Source: Kutzneria kofuensis
GTDB lineage: Bacteria > Actinomycetota > Actinomycetes > Mycobacteriales > Pseudonocardiaceae
NCBI RefSeq assembly: GCF_014203355.1
Contig: NZ_JACHIR010000001.1
Span: forward strand, 5,644,038-5,708,037
Length of the DNA: 64,000 nt
Reading direction: 5' to 3'
The notes under the pieces are model-generated. The model saw only the letters and a program-made list of their open reading frames with translations, made no database searches and was not told the origin of the DNA. Shown here piece by piece: positions 28,649-38,900 of this stretch (position 1 is its first letter; each line of letters opens with the position of its first letter). The translations under genes were made by a program, and so were the position numbers.

Positions 28649-29167
28649 GTGGGTCAGAGCGCGAAGCGTAGTGACGAGTTGGCACGGCAGCTGTACGGCC
28701 GCTACCGGCGGCCGCTACTGGGCTACGTGCTTCGGGCGGTGCGAGGCGATTACCAGTACGCCGAGGACATCGTGCAGGAGACGCTGCTACGCGCGTGGAA
28801 GCACTCCGACTCGCTGGAACCCGAGCAGGCCGGCCCGTGGCTGTACACGGTCGCGCGCAACCTCATCATCTCCGGTCACCGCCGCAAGGAGGCCAGAGCA
28901 CCCGAGGTTCCGCTGGAGACCGATGAGCTCCCGTCGGGCTCCGACGAACTGGATCACGTATTGCAGGCCTGGCAGATTGCCGAGGCGATGCGGTCGCTCA
29001 GTCATGACCATCGCCAGGTCATCGTGGAGCTGTACTACTGCCGTCGGACCGTGTCCGAGGCTGCAACCGTGCTGGGCGTCCCCGCGGGCACGGTCAAGTC
29101 GCGCTGCTTCTACGCGTTGCGCGCGCTTCGGGGAGCGTTGGAGGAGCGGGGGGTGACCGAGCTATGA
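28649..29167 (+). CDS. ECF (group IV) RNA polymerase sigma factor
   Basis: 172 residues. Region 2 (LGYVLRAVRGDYQYAEDIVQETLLRAWKH ... WLYTVARNLIISGHRR) and region 4 (LSHDHRQVIVELYYCRRTVSEAATVLGVPAGTVKSR) are complete. It is followed by a zinc anti-sigma factor with a four-base overlap, an arrangement like mycobacterial SigL/RslA, though the group cannot be fixed by eye. The start is GTG 28649. It likely autoregulates with its anti-sigma partner. Confidence 0.94.
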   Translation: MGQSAKRSDELARQLYGRYRRPLLGYVLRAVRGDYQYAEDIVQETLLRAWKHSDSLEPEQAGPWLYTVARNLIISGHRRKEARAPEVPLETDELPSGSDELDHVLQAWQIAEAMRSLSHDHRQVIVELYYCRRTVSEAATVLGVPAGTVKSRCFYALRALRGALEERGVTEL

Positions 29168-30036
29168 GTTGCCAGCACTCTGTGTCCCTTGGCGTCTACG
29201 TGCTTGGCTCCCTCGAACCGGGGGAGCGCTCGCAGATGGAGCGCCATCTCGCCGGATGTCCGTTCTGCCAGCAGGAACTGGTGCGGTTCTCGCCGCTGCC
29301 GGGGCTGCTGGGGCGGATCTCCTTGGCCGACTTGGAGGACATCGACGGGTTCGACCTGGACCCGAGTTCACTCGGGCCACCGGGCGACCCCGGCCTGCCC
29401 GAGCATCCGTCCATGCCGCTGCCCCGGCCGCGGCCGACCAACCGAAACCCCATGCCGGACATGGGCCGGATGCCCGACCCGAACCTGGGCCGGCATCTGG
29501 TGCCGCCGGTGCCGGAGCAGCCCCGGCCGCCGCAGCGGCCGGCCCCGCAGCGTCCGGAACCGCCCGCGCAGCAACCGAAGTCGAAGGGCCCGGCCAACCG
29601 GCGTCGCAAGGACGCCGACAAGCGCAACGGCCGGCGCAACTTCCTGACCATGGCGGCGGTTCTGGTGGCGGCGGTGGCGGTGAGCGCCGTGTTCGTGCAG
29701 CGCTCGCTGACCAGCACGCCGGTCGCCGAGCAGCCGACCGCGGTGTGGCAGGCCACCGACCAGACCAGCAAGGTCGCGGCCAGCGCCGACCTGACCACGA
29801 AGGCCTGGGGCACCCAGATCAGCCTCAAGGTGTCCAACCTGCCGGCCGGTCAGGTGTGCCAGCTGTTGGTGCACAACAAGAACGGCCAGACGCAGAGCGC
29901 CGGCTGGTGGCGCAACGGCACGGAGACGGACAGCCAGGTGCCGGCGGCCACCTCGTTCTCGGTCAACGACATCGACCGGATGGACGTGGTGACCGTCGAC
30001 CAGAAGTTCCTGGTGGACCTGACCCCGAAGTCCTGA
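29164..30036 (+). CDS. Zinc-associated anti-sigma factor, membrane-anchored
   Basis: 290 residues. The N-terminal ZAS domain contains H28-x3-C32-x2-C35 (HLAGCPFC), with C3/H5 available as the other zinc ligand. A long Pro/Arg-rich linker, one membrane helix (FLTMAAVLVAAVAVSAVFVQ, about residues 160-179) and an extracytoplasmic domain of about 100 residues follow. It should bind and inhibit the overlapping sigma factor and release it on redox or envelope stress. ATG 29164 overlaps the sigma stop (ATGA). Confidence 0.92.
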   Translation: MSCQHSVSLGVYVLGSLEPGERSQMERHLAGCPFCQQELVRFSPLPGLLGRISLADLEDIDGFDLDPSSLGPPGDPGLPEHPSMPLPRPRPTNRNPMPDMGRMPDPNLGRHLVPPVPEQPRPPQRPAPQRPEPPAQQPKSKGPANRRRKDADKRNGRRNFLTMAAVLVAAVAVSAVFVQRSLTSTPVAEQPTAVWQATDQTSKVAASADLTTKAWGTQISLKVSNLPAGQVCQLLVHNKNGQTQSAGWWRNGTETDSQVPAATSFSVNDIDRMDVVTVDQKFLVDLTPKS

Positions 30037-30050
30037 CGGGGACAGGGGAA

Positions 30051-30079
30051 AGGGCCGACCTCAGCCAGAGGCCGGCCCT
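30051..30079. terminator. Bidirectional terminator between convergent genes
   Basis: 12-position stem with one mismatch (agggccgacctc 30051-30062 with gaggccggccct 30068-30079), 5-nt loop. It lies between the stop of the anti-sigma gene (30036) and that of the hydrolase (30091). Confidence 0.65.
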
Positions 30080-30090
30080 TCCCGCCGTTC

Positions 30091-32004
30091 CTACCAAGCG
30101 GGCAGCAGCTGCACGTCGTCGGCGTTGACGTACTCGACGCGGTGCCCGTACTGGATCTCGTAGTAGCGCATCTTGCCGACCACCGGCTTGTTCTTCGTGC
30201 CGGTCGGGTCCCAGACCGTCGGCAGGTACAGCGCCGGCGCGACACCGCCGAACACGTAACGCTGTCCGGCGCCCAGCACGTACGGCTGCGGCACGATCGC
30301 CTGCGGCGTCACACCCCCCGGGTACGCCGAGGCCTCCGGGTAGGCGCGGCCGTAGATCGGCACGGATGCCGTGCCGGGCTTGGGAGCCACCACGAAGCCG
30401 GCCGCGAACACCGCGTCCTTGGCGTGGAACCACCCCTTCTGCCCGAGGTACCAGATGGCGACCCAATCGCCCTGGCGGTCGGCGATCGCGTACTGCTGCC
30501 CGGTGGACACGCGGCTGCCGACGTCGTTGACGTCCATGGTCTGCGGCGTGCCGGTCGGGTGCAGGCCGATGTCGGTCAGCAGCGGCGAGGTGTCACTGGG
30601 CTGCGAGTGCAGCACGACCTCGCTGGAACCCCTTGCCGGGCAAGGCGTTCCGGCCTTGGTGCAGCCGGTGAACGCAACGTTGTTGCTGGCCATGTCCGGC
30701 CGGATGGTCAGCATGCCGAACGGCGGCGCCGGCAGCGACGGGAACCGCGGCGCGCCGAGCAGGTCGAAGTAGTGGGCCCAGTCCCAGTACGGGCCGGGGT
30801 CGGTGTGCTGGCCCGGGATGTTCGGCCCGGTGATGCCGGGCACGTTGTCGTGGCCCAGGATGTGTTGCCGGTCAAGGGGAATCTGGTACCTGGCGGCCAG
30901 GTAGCGCACCAGCTTGGCCGACGAGCGGTACATCGCCTCGGTGTACCAGCCGGTCTGGGCCAGGAAGCCCTCGTGCTCGATGCCGATGGAGCGGGAGTTG
31001 ACGTACCAGTTGCCCGCGTGCCAGGCCACGTTCTTGGCCAGCACGTGCTGGTCGACATGCCCGTCCTGGGACCGGATCGTGTAGTTCCAGCTGACGTACT
31101 TGGGGTCCTGGATCAGCTTGAGCGTGGTGGCCCAGTCCGCCTCGGTGTCGTGGATGACGATGTAGTCGATCTTCTGCGTGGCCGGCCGGTTCGACGTGTC
31201 GTAGTTGCCGTAGTCGTCCGGGCCGGGGCCGTACTGCGCGTAGGCGGCCGGGTCGAGCTCGCACGACAGGCCGCGCGGGCACTCGGTGCCGTTGGACCTG
31301 GTCGTCGTCAGGTGCAGGTCGGCCAGCTGTCCGGTGTTCGGCGTGACGGAGGCGTCGGCACGCAGCGTGATCAGCTGTCCGTCGTCTGTGGTCCGCGTCT
31401 CACCCTGTTGGATGGTCTCGAAGACCTCGTCCGCGAAGTCCGCCGCGGAGCCGCTGTCGGTGGCGCCGCTGTACTTGGCGACGGCCGCGTACCAGTCACC
31501 GGCGTTGCTGCTGCGCTGCTTCTGGTACGAGGCGAGCAACGCGGCGCCGGCGCGGATGTTCTGCGTGGGGTCGCTGCGCACCGCCGCCGGCGTGGTGCCG
31601 GCCAGCTGCGCGGCCTGCTGGACGGTCTGAAGCGCCGCCGGCGGCACGTCGACCGGCGCGGGCGCGGGGTGCAGCGCCGGGCGGCTGTCGTCGCCGCGAC
31701 CGTCGCTGTCGTCGAACTCGGTGCCCCGCGCGGTGTTCGCGGTGGCGAAGTCGGTGAGGTGCATGGGGCCGTAGCCGGCGGCCACGCTGGGCGTGCCGGC
31801 GTAGGTGTTCCACTGCGATTCCAGGTACGACACGCCGAGGAGGACCTCGGCCGGCACGCCGAATTCGGCGGCCGCCGCGTCGTACGCCTGCTGTCGGGCG
31901 GAGGTGGCGGAGGTGTTCGAGGGGGCTGCAGGGGCCGTGCCGGCGAACGGCAGCAACAGCGCTAGGCTGGCCGAAGTCGCCACCACGGCGAGGATTCTGG
32001 GCAT
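30091..32004 (-). CDS. Secreted two-domain peptidoglycan hydrolase (lysozyme-like + N-acetylmuramoyl-L-alanine amidase)
   Basis: 637 residues with a signal peptide (about 1-27, ending APAAP). The region at residues 36-180 looks lysozyme/SLT-like: FGVPAEVLLGVSYLESQW with a candidate catalytic Glu, then GYGPMHL and NIRAGAALLA. The central domain is an Amidase_2/PGRP fold: IDYIVIHDTE (first zinc His), VAWHAGNW, SIGIEHEGF, and the zinc/catalytic end HILGHDNVPG with HTDPGPYWDW. The C-terminal 200 residues contain an SH3-like segment and an unknown part. ATG 32004 follows an AGGAGA site. It cleaves the amide between MurNAc and the stem peptide; it may also cut glycan. Confidence 0.87.
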   Translation of the reverse strand: MPRILAVVATSASLALLLPFAGTAPAAPSNTSATSARQQAYDAAAAEFGVPAEVLLGVSYLESQWNTYAGTPSVAAGYGPMHLTDFATANTARGTEFDDSDGRGDDSRPALHPAPAPVDVPPAALQTVQQAAQLAGTTPAAVRSDPTQNIRAGAALLASYQKQRSSNAGDWYAAVAKYSGATDSGSAADFADEVFETIQQGETRTTDDGQLITLRADASVTPNTGQLADLHLTTTRSNGTECPRGLSCELDPAAYAQYGPGPDDYGNYDTSNRPATQKIDYIVIHDTEADWATTLKLIQDPKYVSWNYTIRSQDGHVDQHVLAKNVAWHAGNWYVNSRSIGIEHEGFLAQTGWYTEAMYRSSAKLVRYLAARYQIPLDRQHILGHDNVPGITGPNIPGQHTDPGPYWDWAHYFDLLGAPRFPSLPAPPFGMLTIRPDMASNNVAFTGCTKAGTPCPARGSSEVVLHSQPSDTSPLLTDIGLHPTGTPQTMDVNDVGSRVSTGQQYAIADRQGDWVAIWYLGQKGWFHAKDAVFAAGFVVAPKPGTASVPIYGRAYPEASAYPGGVTPQAIVPQPYVLGAGQRYVFGGVAPALYLPTVWDPTGTKNKPVVGKMRYYEIQYGHRVEYVNADDVQLLPAW

Positions 32005-32200
32005 GGCGGGATTCTCCTGGGTAGCCGGAACACCGCTTACCGTGACGCCGGTCACCATTGCCGTCAAGATCTGCCACACAATTGGCCCGGATCAGTTCAT
32101 TTTTCACCGTTCGGCCCAGCGTGCGACTGGTCCGGCCGCCCGGCGGGTACCCTCTGCCGATAACCCACCCGGAGCAGACCCGCGACGAAGGTATACCGAC

Positions 32201-35200
32201 GTGCACCTCAAGAGCCTGACGCTGAAGGGCTTCAAGTCCTTCGCCTCGGCGACGACGCTGCGCTTCGAGCCGGGCATCACCTGTGTCGTCGGCCCCAACG
32301 GCTCCGGCAAGTCCAACGTGCTGGACGCGCTGCGCTGGGTGATGGGCGAGGGCAGCGCCAAGGGTTTGCGCGGCGGCAAGATGGAGGACGTCATCTTCGC
32401 CGGCACCGCCGGCCGCGCGCCGCTCGGCCGCGCCGAGGTGACGCTGACCATCGACAACTCCGACGGCGCGCTGCCGATCGAGTACACCGAGGTGTCGATC
32501 ACCCGCCGGATGTTCCGCGAGGGCGCGACCGAGTACGAGATCAACGGCAACTCCTGCCGGCTGCTGGACATCCAGGAGCTGCTGTCCGACTCAGGCATCG
32601 GCCGCGAGATGCACGTCATCGTCGGACAGGGGCAGCTGTCGGCCATCCTGGAGTCCAAGCCGGAGGAGCGCCGCGCGTTCGTCGAGGAGGCCGCGGGCGT
32701 CCTCAAGCACCGCAAGCGCAAGGAGAAGGCGCTCCGCAAGCTGGACGCGATGCAGGCCAACCTGACCCGGTTGACCGACCTGACCGCGGAGCTGCGCCGC
32801 CAGCTCAAGCCGCTGGGCAAGCAGGCCGAGATCGCCCGCAAGGCGCAGGCCGTGCAGGCCGAGCTGCGCGACTCCCGGCTCCGCCTGCACGCCGACGACC
32901 TGGTCACCCAGCGCGGCGAGCTGCACCGCGACGAGGCCGACGAGGCGGCGGCCCGCGCCCGGCGCACCGAGGTCGAGCAGCTGCTGCAGCAGGCCTCGGC
33001 CAAGCAGTCCGAGCTGGAGCAGCTGGTCGCCGACGACGCGCCGATCCTGCAGCAGGCCCAGGACACCTGGTACCGGCTGTCCGCGCTGGAGGAACGGCTG
33101 CGCGGCACCGTGCGGCTGGCCATGGAGCGTGCCCGGCACCTGTCCGCGGCGCCGGAGGCCTCCCGCGCCGGCCGTGACCCGGACGAGCTGGACGCCGAGG
33201 CCGAGCAGACCGCCGAGCGTGAGGCGGAGCTGAACGAGGCCGTCACCGAGGCCCGGATCGTGCTGGCCGAGAGCAGCGAGCGCCGCGCCGAGCTGGAACG
33301 CATGGTCACCGCCGCGGAGAAGGCGCACCTGGCCGCGGTCCGGCTGATCGCCGACCGGCGGGAGGGCCTGGCCCGGCTGACCGGCCAGGTGGAGGCGCTG
33401 CGCAGCAAGAACAACGCGTCCGCGGAGGAGATCGAGCGGCTGTCCACCTCGCTCGCCGAGGCCAACGAGCGGGCCGAGATCGCCCGTATCGAGCTGGCCG
33501 AGCAGCAGGAGGTCACCGGCACCGAGGACGAGGGCGACGCCGGCGTCGAGGAGCGGCACCTGCAGGCCGTCGAGGCCGAGAAGGCCGCGAGGGCGCGGGT
33601 CGAGGAGCTGGTCAAGGCCGAGCGGACCGCCGACAAGGAGATCTCGTCCTGGAAGGCCCGCGTCGACGCGCTGTCCCTGGGGCTCACCCGCAAGGACGGC
33701 GCCGGGGCGCTGCTGGCGGCCGGCGACCGGCTGCCCGGCCTGCTCGGCTCCGTCGCCGCGCTGCTGACCGTCGAGGCCGGGGCGGAAGTGGCGTTGGCCG
33801 CGGCCCTCGGTCCGGTTGCCGACGCCATCGCCGTGAACGGCGGTTCGGACGCTGTCGCCGCGCTGGAGCTGCTGCGGTCGTCCGACGCCGGCCGCGCGGG
33901 CCTGCTGATCGGCACCGGCGGGCCGGTGCCGGACCGGTCGACCTGGCCGGCGCTGCCGCCAGGGGCGCGGTGGGCCGTCGACCTCGTACGGGCCCCGGAG
34001 GCGCTGCGGCCGGCTGTGGAACGTGCCCTGGAGAAGATGGCCGTCGTCGACGACCTGGCGACCGCCCGGTCACTCGTCGCGCTCGGGCTGCGCGCCGCCA
34101 CCCGTGAGGGTGACGTGCTCGGGTCCGATTGGGCGATCGGCGGTTCGGGGCGTGCGCAGAGCACCATCGAGGTGCAGGCCGCCGTCGATGAGGCGCAGGA
34201 CAAGCTGGGCGCGGCCGAGCGGGCGCTGGAGCACGCGAGCGCCGCGCTGGCCGGCGCCCGGGCCGAGCAGCAGACCCGGCGCAACGAGGCCGCCGAGCTC
34301 AAGGAGCAGCTGAACGAGGCCAAGGTCCGGCGGGCCCGGTCCGGCGAGCGGATCAACCGGCTCAAGCAGGCCGTGCGGTCGGCCGAGGCCGAGGTGGAGC
34401 GGATCAGCGCCCAGCGGGTGAAGCTGGAGCAGGCCCGCGAGGACGCCGTCGGCAAGCTGGCGGAGCTGGAGGAGCGGCTCGCGGCCGTGCAGGAGGAGGC
34501 CGTCGAGGAGGAGCCCGACACGGCCGAGCGGGACGAGGCCGCCAACCAGCTCAACCACGCCCGGCAGGCCGAGATGGACGCCCGACTGGCGTTGCGGACC
34601 GCCGAGGAGCGGGCACGGGCGTTGCAGGGCAAGGCCGAGCAGCTGCGCCGGGCCGCCCGGGCCGAGCGGGAGGCCCGCGAACGGGCCGAACGGGCTCGCG
34701 CCGCCCGGGTTCGCGGCGCTGCCGTCGCCAACGCCGTCGTGTCCGGCGGTGAAACCGCGCTGGAGCGCATCGCGTCGTCGCTGCACCGCGCCGCCGCCGA
34801 CCGGGACGCCGCGCAGGCCCGCCGCGCCGACCGCGAGGCCGCGCTGGGCACCGTGCGCGGGCGGGTCCGTGAGCTGACGACCGAGCTGGAGAAGCTGACC
34901 GACGCCGTGCACCGCGACGAGGTGGTGCGGGCCGAGCAGCGGCTGCGGCTGGAGCAGCTGGAGACCCGGATCGCCGAGGAGTTCGGCATCGGCCTCGACG
35001 ACCTCGTCGCCGAGTACGGCCCGGACGTGATGGTCCCGCCGACGCCGACCGAGCTGGCCGAGTACGAGGCGGCCAAGGAGCAGGGCGAGCAGGTCACCGC
35101 GCCGCAGCCGATGCCGTACAACCGGGACGTGCAGGCCCGGCGGGCCAAGCGGGCCGAGCGGGACCTGGCCCAACTGGGCAAGGTCAACCCGCTGGCGCTG

Positions 35201-35932
35201 GAGGAGTTCGCCGCGCTGGAGGAGCGCTACAAGTTCCTCTCCACGCAGCTGGAGGACCTCAAGGCCACCCGGCGCGACCTGCTGACCGTGGTCAAGGAGG
35301 TCGACGACAAGATCCTGGAGGTCTTCACCGAGGCCTACTGGGACGTCGCCCGCGAGTTCGAGACCGTGTTCAAGGTGCTGTTCCCGGGCGGCGAGGGCAA
35401 GCTCATCCTCACCGAGCCCGAGGACATGCTCACCACCGGCATCGAGCTGGAGGCCCGCCCGCCCGGCAAGAAGGTCAAGCGGCTGTCGCTGCTCTCCGGT
35501 GGCGAGAAGTCGCTCGCCGCGGTGGCCATGCTGGTGGCCATCTTCCGGGCCCGCCCCTCGCCCTTCTACGTCATGGACGAGGTCGAGGCGGCGCTGGACG
35601 ACACCAACCTGCGCCGGCTGATCTCCCTGTTCGAGCAACTGCGCGAGAAGTCGCAGCTGCTGATCATCACGCACCAGAAGCCGACCATGGAGATCGCCGA
35701 CGCGCTCTACGGCGTCAGCATGCGTGGCGACGGCATCAGCGCGGTGATCTCCCAGCGGCTGCGCGGCGGCAAGGTGGAGAAGGCCCCCGAGCAGCCGACC
35801 CCGCAGCTCCCAGCCGCCGACGCCCCAGCCACCGACGCCTCCTCGGAACCGGCAACCGAGACCCGGTCGGAATCCGCGGTCGAGGCCGCCCCGGTTGCGG
35901 AATCCACGCCGGATTCGCCCTCAGAGTCCTGA
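32201..35932 (+). CDS. smc: Chromosome segregation protein SMC
   Basis: 1243 residues. Walker A GPNGSGKS (residues 31-38), long coiled coils on both sides of a hinge (about residues 510-650, GLLGSVAALLTVEAGAEVAL onwards), ABC signature LSGGEKS near residue 1098 and Walker B VMDEVEAALDD near 1123. It forms the condensin ring with ScpA/ScpB for chromosome folding. GTG 32201 is chosen because MHLKSLTLKGFKSFA is the family start. Unusual: a Pro/Ala/Glu/Ser-rich tail of about 55 residues after the ATPase head. smc is normally followed by ftsY in actinobacteria; here it is not. Confidence 0.97.
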   Translation: MHLKSLTLKGFKSFASATTLRFEPGITCVVGPNGSGKSNVLDALRWVMGEGSAKGLRGGKMEDVIFAGTAGRAPLGRAEVTLTIDNSDGALPIEYTEVSITRRMFREGATEYEINGNSCRLLDIQELLSDSGIGREMHVIVGQGQLSAILESKPEERRAFVEEAAGVLKHRKRKEKALRKLDAMQANLTRLTDLTAELRRQLKPLGKQAEIARKAQAVQAELRDSRLRLHADDLVTQRGELHRDEADEAAARARRTEVEQLLQQASAKQSELEQLVADDAPILQQAQDTWYRLSALEERLRGTVRLAMERARHLSAAPEASRAGRDPDELDAEAEQTAEREAELNEAVTEARIVLAESSERRAELERMVTAAEKAHLAAVRLIADRREGLARLTGQVEALRSKNNASAEEIERLSTSLAEANERAEIARIELAEQQEVTGTEDEGDAGVEERHLQAVEAEKAARARVEELVKAERTADKEISSWKARVDALSLGLTRKDGAGALLAAGDRLPGLLGSVAALLTVEAGAEVALAAALGPVADAIAVNGGSDAVAALELLRSSDAGRAGLLIGTGGPVPDRSTWPALPPGARWAVDLVRAPEALRPAVERALEKMAVVDDLATARSLVALGLRAATREGDVLGSDWAIGGSGRAQSTIEVQAAVDEAQDKLGAAERALEHASAALAGARAEQQTRRNEAAELKEQLNEAKVRRARSGERINRLKQAVRSAEAEVERISAQRVKLEQAREDAVGKLAELEERLAAVQEEAVEEEPDTAERDEAANQLNHARQAEMDARLALRTAEERARALQGKAEQLRRAARAEREARERAERARAARVRGAAVANAVVSGGETALERIASSLHRAAADRDAAQARRADREAALGTVRGRVRELTTELEKLTDAVHRDEVVRAEQRLRLEQLETRIAEEFGIGLDDLVAEYGPDVMVPPTPTELAEYEAAKEQGEQVTAPQPMPYNRDVQARRAKRAERDLAQLGKVNPLALEEFAALEERYKFLSTQLEDLKATRRDLLTVVKEVDDKILEVFTEAYWDVAREFETVFKVLFPGGEGKLILTEPEDMLTTGIELEARPPGKKVKRLSLLSGGEKSLAAVAMLVAIFRARPSPFYVMDEVEAALDDTNLRRLISLFEQLREKSQLLIITHQKPTMEIADALYGVSMRGDGISAVISQRLRGGKVEKAPEQPTPQLPAADAPATDASSEPATETRSESAVEAAPVAESTPDSPSES

Positions 35933-35972
35933 TTTCCGTGATCCCGGTGGGGACGCCCTACTCTCATGCCCC

Positions 35973-38900
35973 ATGGGGATGCGGTTCCGTCTGCTCGGCC
36001 CGGTCGAGCTGGTCCGTGACGGCGAGCCGGTGGCGGTGCGGGCCGGCAAGCACCGGATCGTGCTGGCGACCCTGCTGCTGCACACGGGCCGCACGGTCGG
36101 CGCGCAGGAGCTGATCGACAACCTGTGGGACGAGGACCCGCCGGACGGGGCGCGGACCACGTTGCGCGCCTACGTGATGCGGCTGCGGCAGGCCATCGGC
36201 GTGCCGGACCTGATCACGACGGTGACCGACGGCTACCGCGTGGACGTGCCGCCGGACGACGTGGACGCGTGCCGCTTCGACCGGCTGCTGGCGCAGGCGA
36301 AGACGGCGAAACCGGGCCGGGCGATCGACCTGCTCACGGAGGCGTTGGCGTTGTGGCGCGGCCCGGCGCTGGCGGATGTGCCGAGTACTCGCCTGCGGCA
36401 GAACGAGGCGACGGCGCTGGACGAGCGCCGGCTGCAGGCGGCGGAGCTGCGCACGGACGCGCAACTCCAGCTCGGCCGGCACCAGGAGCTGATCACCGAG
36501 CTGCGCGCGCTGACGACGGCGAACCCGCTGCGGGAACGGTTCTGGGCCCAGCTGATGCTGGCGCTGTACCGGTCGGACCGGCAGGCCGAGGCGTTGACGA
36601 TCTACCACCAGGTGCGCCGGCTGCTGGCCGACGAGCTGGCCGTGGAGCCGAGCGCGGAGCTGCGCGAGCTGCACCAGTCGATCCTGACCAGCGACCCGAA
36701 GCTGGCCCCGCCGGCGCCCAGCGTCAGCTCGCAGGCGCCGGTGTTCCGGATGCCGGCGCACGGCGGCGAGTTCGTCGGCCGCGAGACGGAACTGGCCCGG
36801 GTGAAGGCGTTGCTGGCGCCGGCGGAGCTGGATCTGGCGGTGCCGGTGGTGACGCTGTCGGGTCCGGCCGGCGTCGGCAAGACCGCCTTGGCGGTGCGAG
36901 CCGCAACGGATCTCCGCCCTCGTTTTCCGGACGGCCAGCTGTTCGTGCATCTCCGCGGACAGGCGCCCGCGCATCCGCTCACTCCGGCGGAGGTGCTGCC
37001 GCGGCTGCTGCGTGCGCTGGGCGTTGCGCCCAGCCAGATTCCCGCGGACGAAGACGAGCAGATCTCGCTCTACCGCTCGCAGCTGGCCGGCAAGCGAGTG
37101 TTGTTGGTTCTCGACAACGCTGTCACGCCGGATCAGGTCCGCCCGCTGCTTCCCGGCGAACCCGGCTGCGCGGTGCTGATCACCAGCCGAAACGCGCTGC
37201 GCGGCCTGATCGTGCTGCAGGGCGCGAGTCCGCTGAGCCTGGACGTGTTGGCCGCCAACGATTCCTGTGCGCTGCTGGCCGGGATGCTCGGCGAACGGGC
37301 GGTGAGCGCCGAGCCGGAGGCCGCTGCCGAGCTGGCCACGCTGTGCGCGCACCTGCCGCAGGCGCTGCGCATCGCCGCCGGCACGATCACCAACAACATC
37401 GCCGATTACGTCCGCCGGCTGCGCAAGGGCAGCCTGCTGGCGGCGCTCGACATCGAGGGCGACGAGGAAGCGGCCGTGCACGCGACCTTCGACCTCGCCT
37501 ACGAGTCGCTGCCGCCGGCGGCCAGACAGATGCTGCGGCTGCTCGGACTCACGCCCATTCTGGAGTTCGGCGTGCTGGCAGCCGCGGCGCTCGCGAAGCT
37601 CAGCTCGGACGAGGCCGAGGTGCTGCTGGACGTCCTCGACCGGGCGCACCTGGTCGATCAGCACCAGTCCGGCCGGTTCCACCTCGACGACCTGGTCCGC
37701 CGCTACGCCGGACGCCACGCCGAGGCCGACGAGGGCGACCAGGCCCTGACCCGCTTGCGGGACAGCTACCTGCACTCCGCCGCCGTGGCCGTCGAGGTCC
37801 TCGGCCTCGCTCCGCCGTTCGACATCGGACTGCCGGCGCCGGCGGACGGCACGCCCGTGTGTCGGACGTCCGATCGCGACCTGGCGGCGGCCTGGCTCGG
37901 CGACGAACGGGCCACCCTCGTCGCCCTGGTCCGGGATGCCGCCGACAACGGCCTCCCGATGGGCTGGCGGCTGGCCGTGGTGATCAGCCGTTTCCTTGTC
38001 ACGAACCGACATTCGGCCGATGCCGTGGCCACCGCACAGGCGGCCCGCCGACTGGCCGCACAGCTCGGCGACGTCTTCGGTGAGGCCGCCGCCAACTACT
38101 GCCTCGCCACGGCGCACGCCGACCTCGGCCAGACCCGGCCGGCCCTGGACCATCTGGAACAGGCCGTCGAGTTGTTCCGGGAGACGGGTTCGACCGCCGG
38201 CGAGGCCGCCGCCCTGAGCGCGTTGGCCGCCACCCACGCGGAGTTGGGCGTCACGGAGCGGGCCGCGCCGAACGCGACCGACGCGCTGTCGCTGGCCCGC
38301 GCGGCCGGCGCGACCGAGACCGAGGCCAAGACCCTGTCCCGGCTCGGCTACATCTACTTCGACCTGGGCCACTTCGACGAGTCGGTGGCGTTCCTGGAGC
38401 AGGCCCTGGACTGCTACCGGCAGATCGGGTCGCTGCCCGGGGAGGCCCTGGTGCGCAACAACCTGGCCAACTCCTACCGCGAGCTCGGCCGGTACGACGA
38501 CGCGATCGCGCAGATGACCGAGTCGCTGCGGATCCGCCGCGAACTGGGCGGCGAGGACGAATTCGACGTTCTGGACACGTGTGCCGGGGTACACCTGGAC
38601 ATGGGCCGGCACGACCTCGCGCGGCGCGAGGCGGAGGAGTCGCACGCGCTCGCGGTCCGCGCCGGGGCGCGCGGCGCGACCGTGAACGCGCTGAACACGT
38701 TGGGCGCGCTCGATCTGGCCACCGGCCGGCCCGATGCGGCCCTCAAGCGGCACGGCGAGGCGTTGCAGCTCAGCCGCGGCATCGGCTTCGGCAACGGCGA
38801 GCTTCAGTCACAACTCGGCCTGGCCCGGGCCAAGCTGGCGCTGGGCGAGCTGTCCCCGGCCCTGGTCCATGCCCGGCAGGCGCTGGACATCGGCGACGCG

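Noticed and set aside
32104-35187. A 1027-codon Ser/Arg-rich open frame antisense to smc
   Set aside because: Shadow of the coiled-coil codons of smc; no recognisable protein features.
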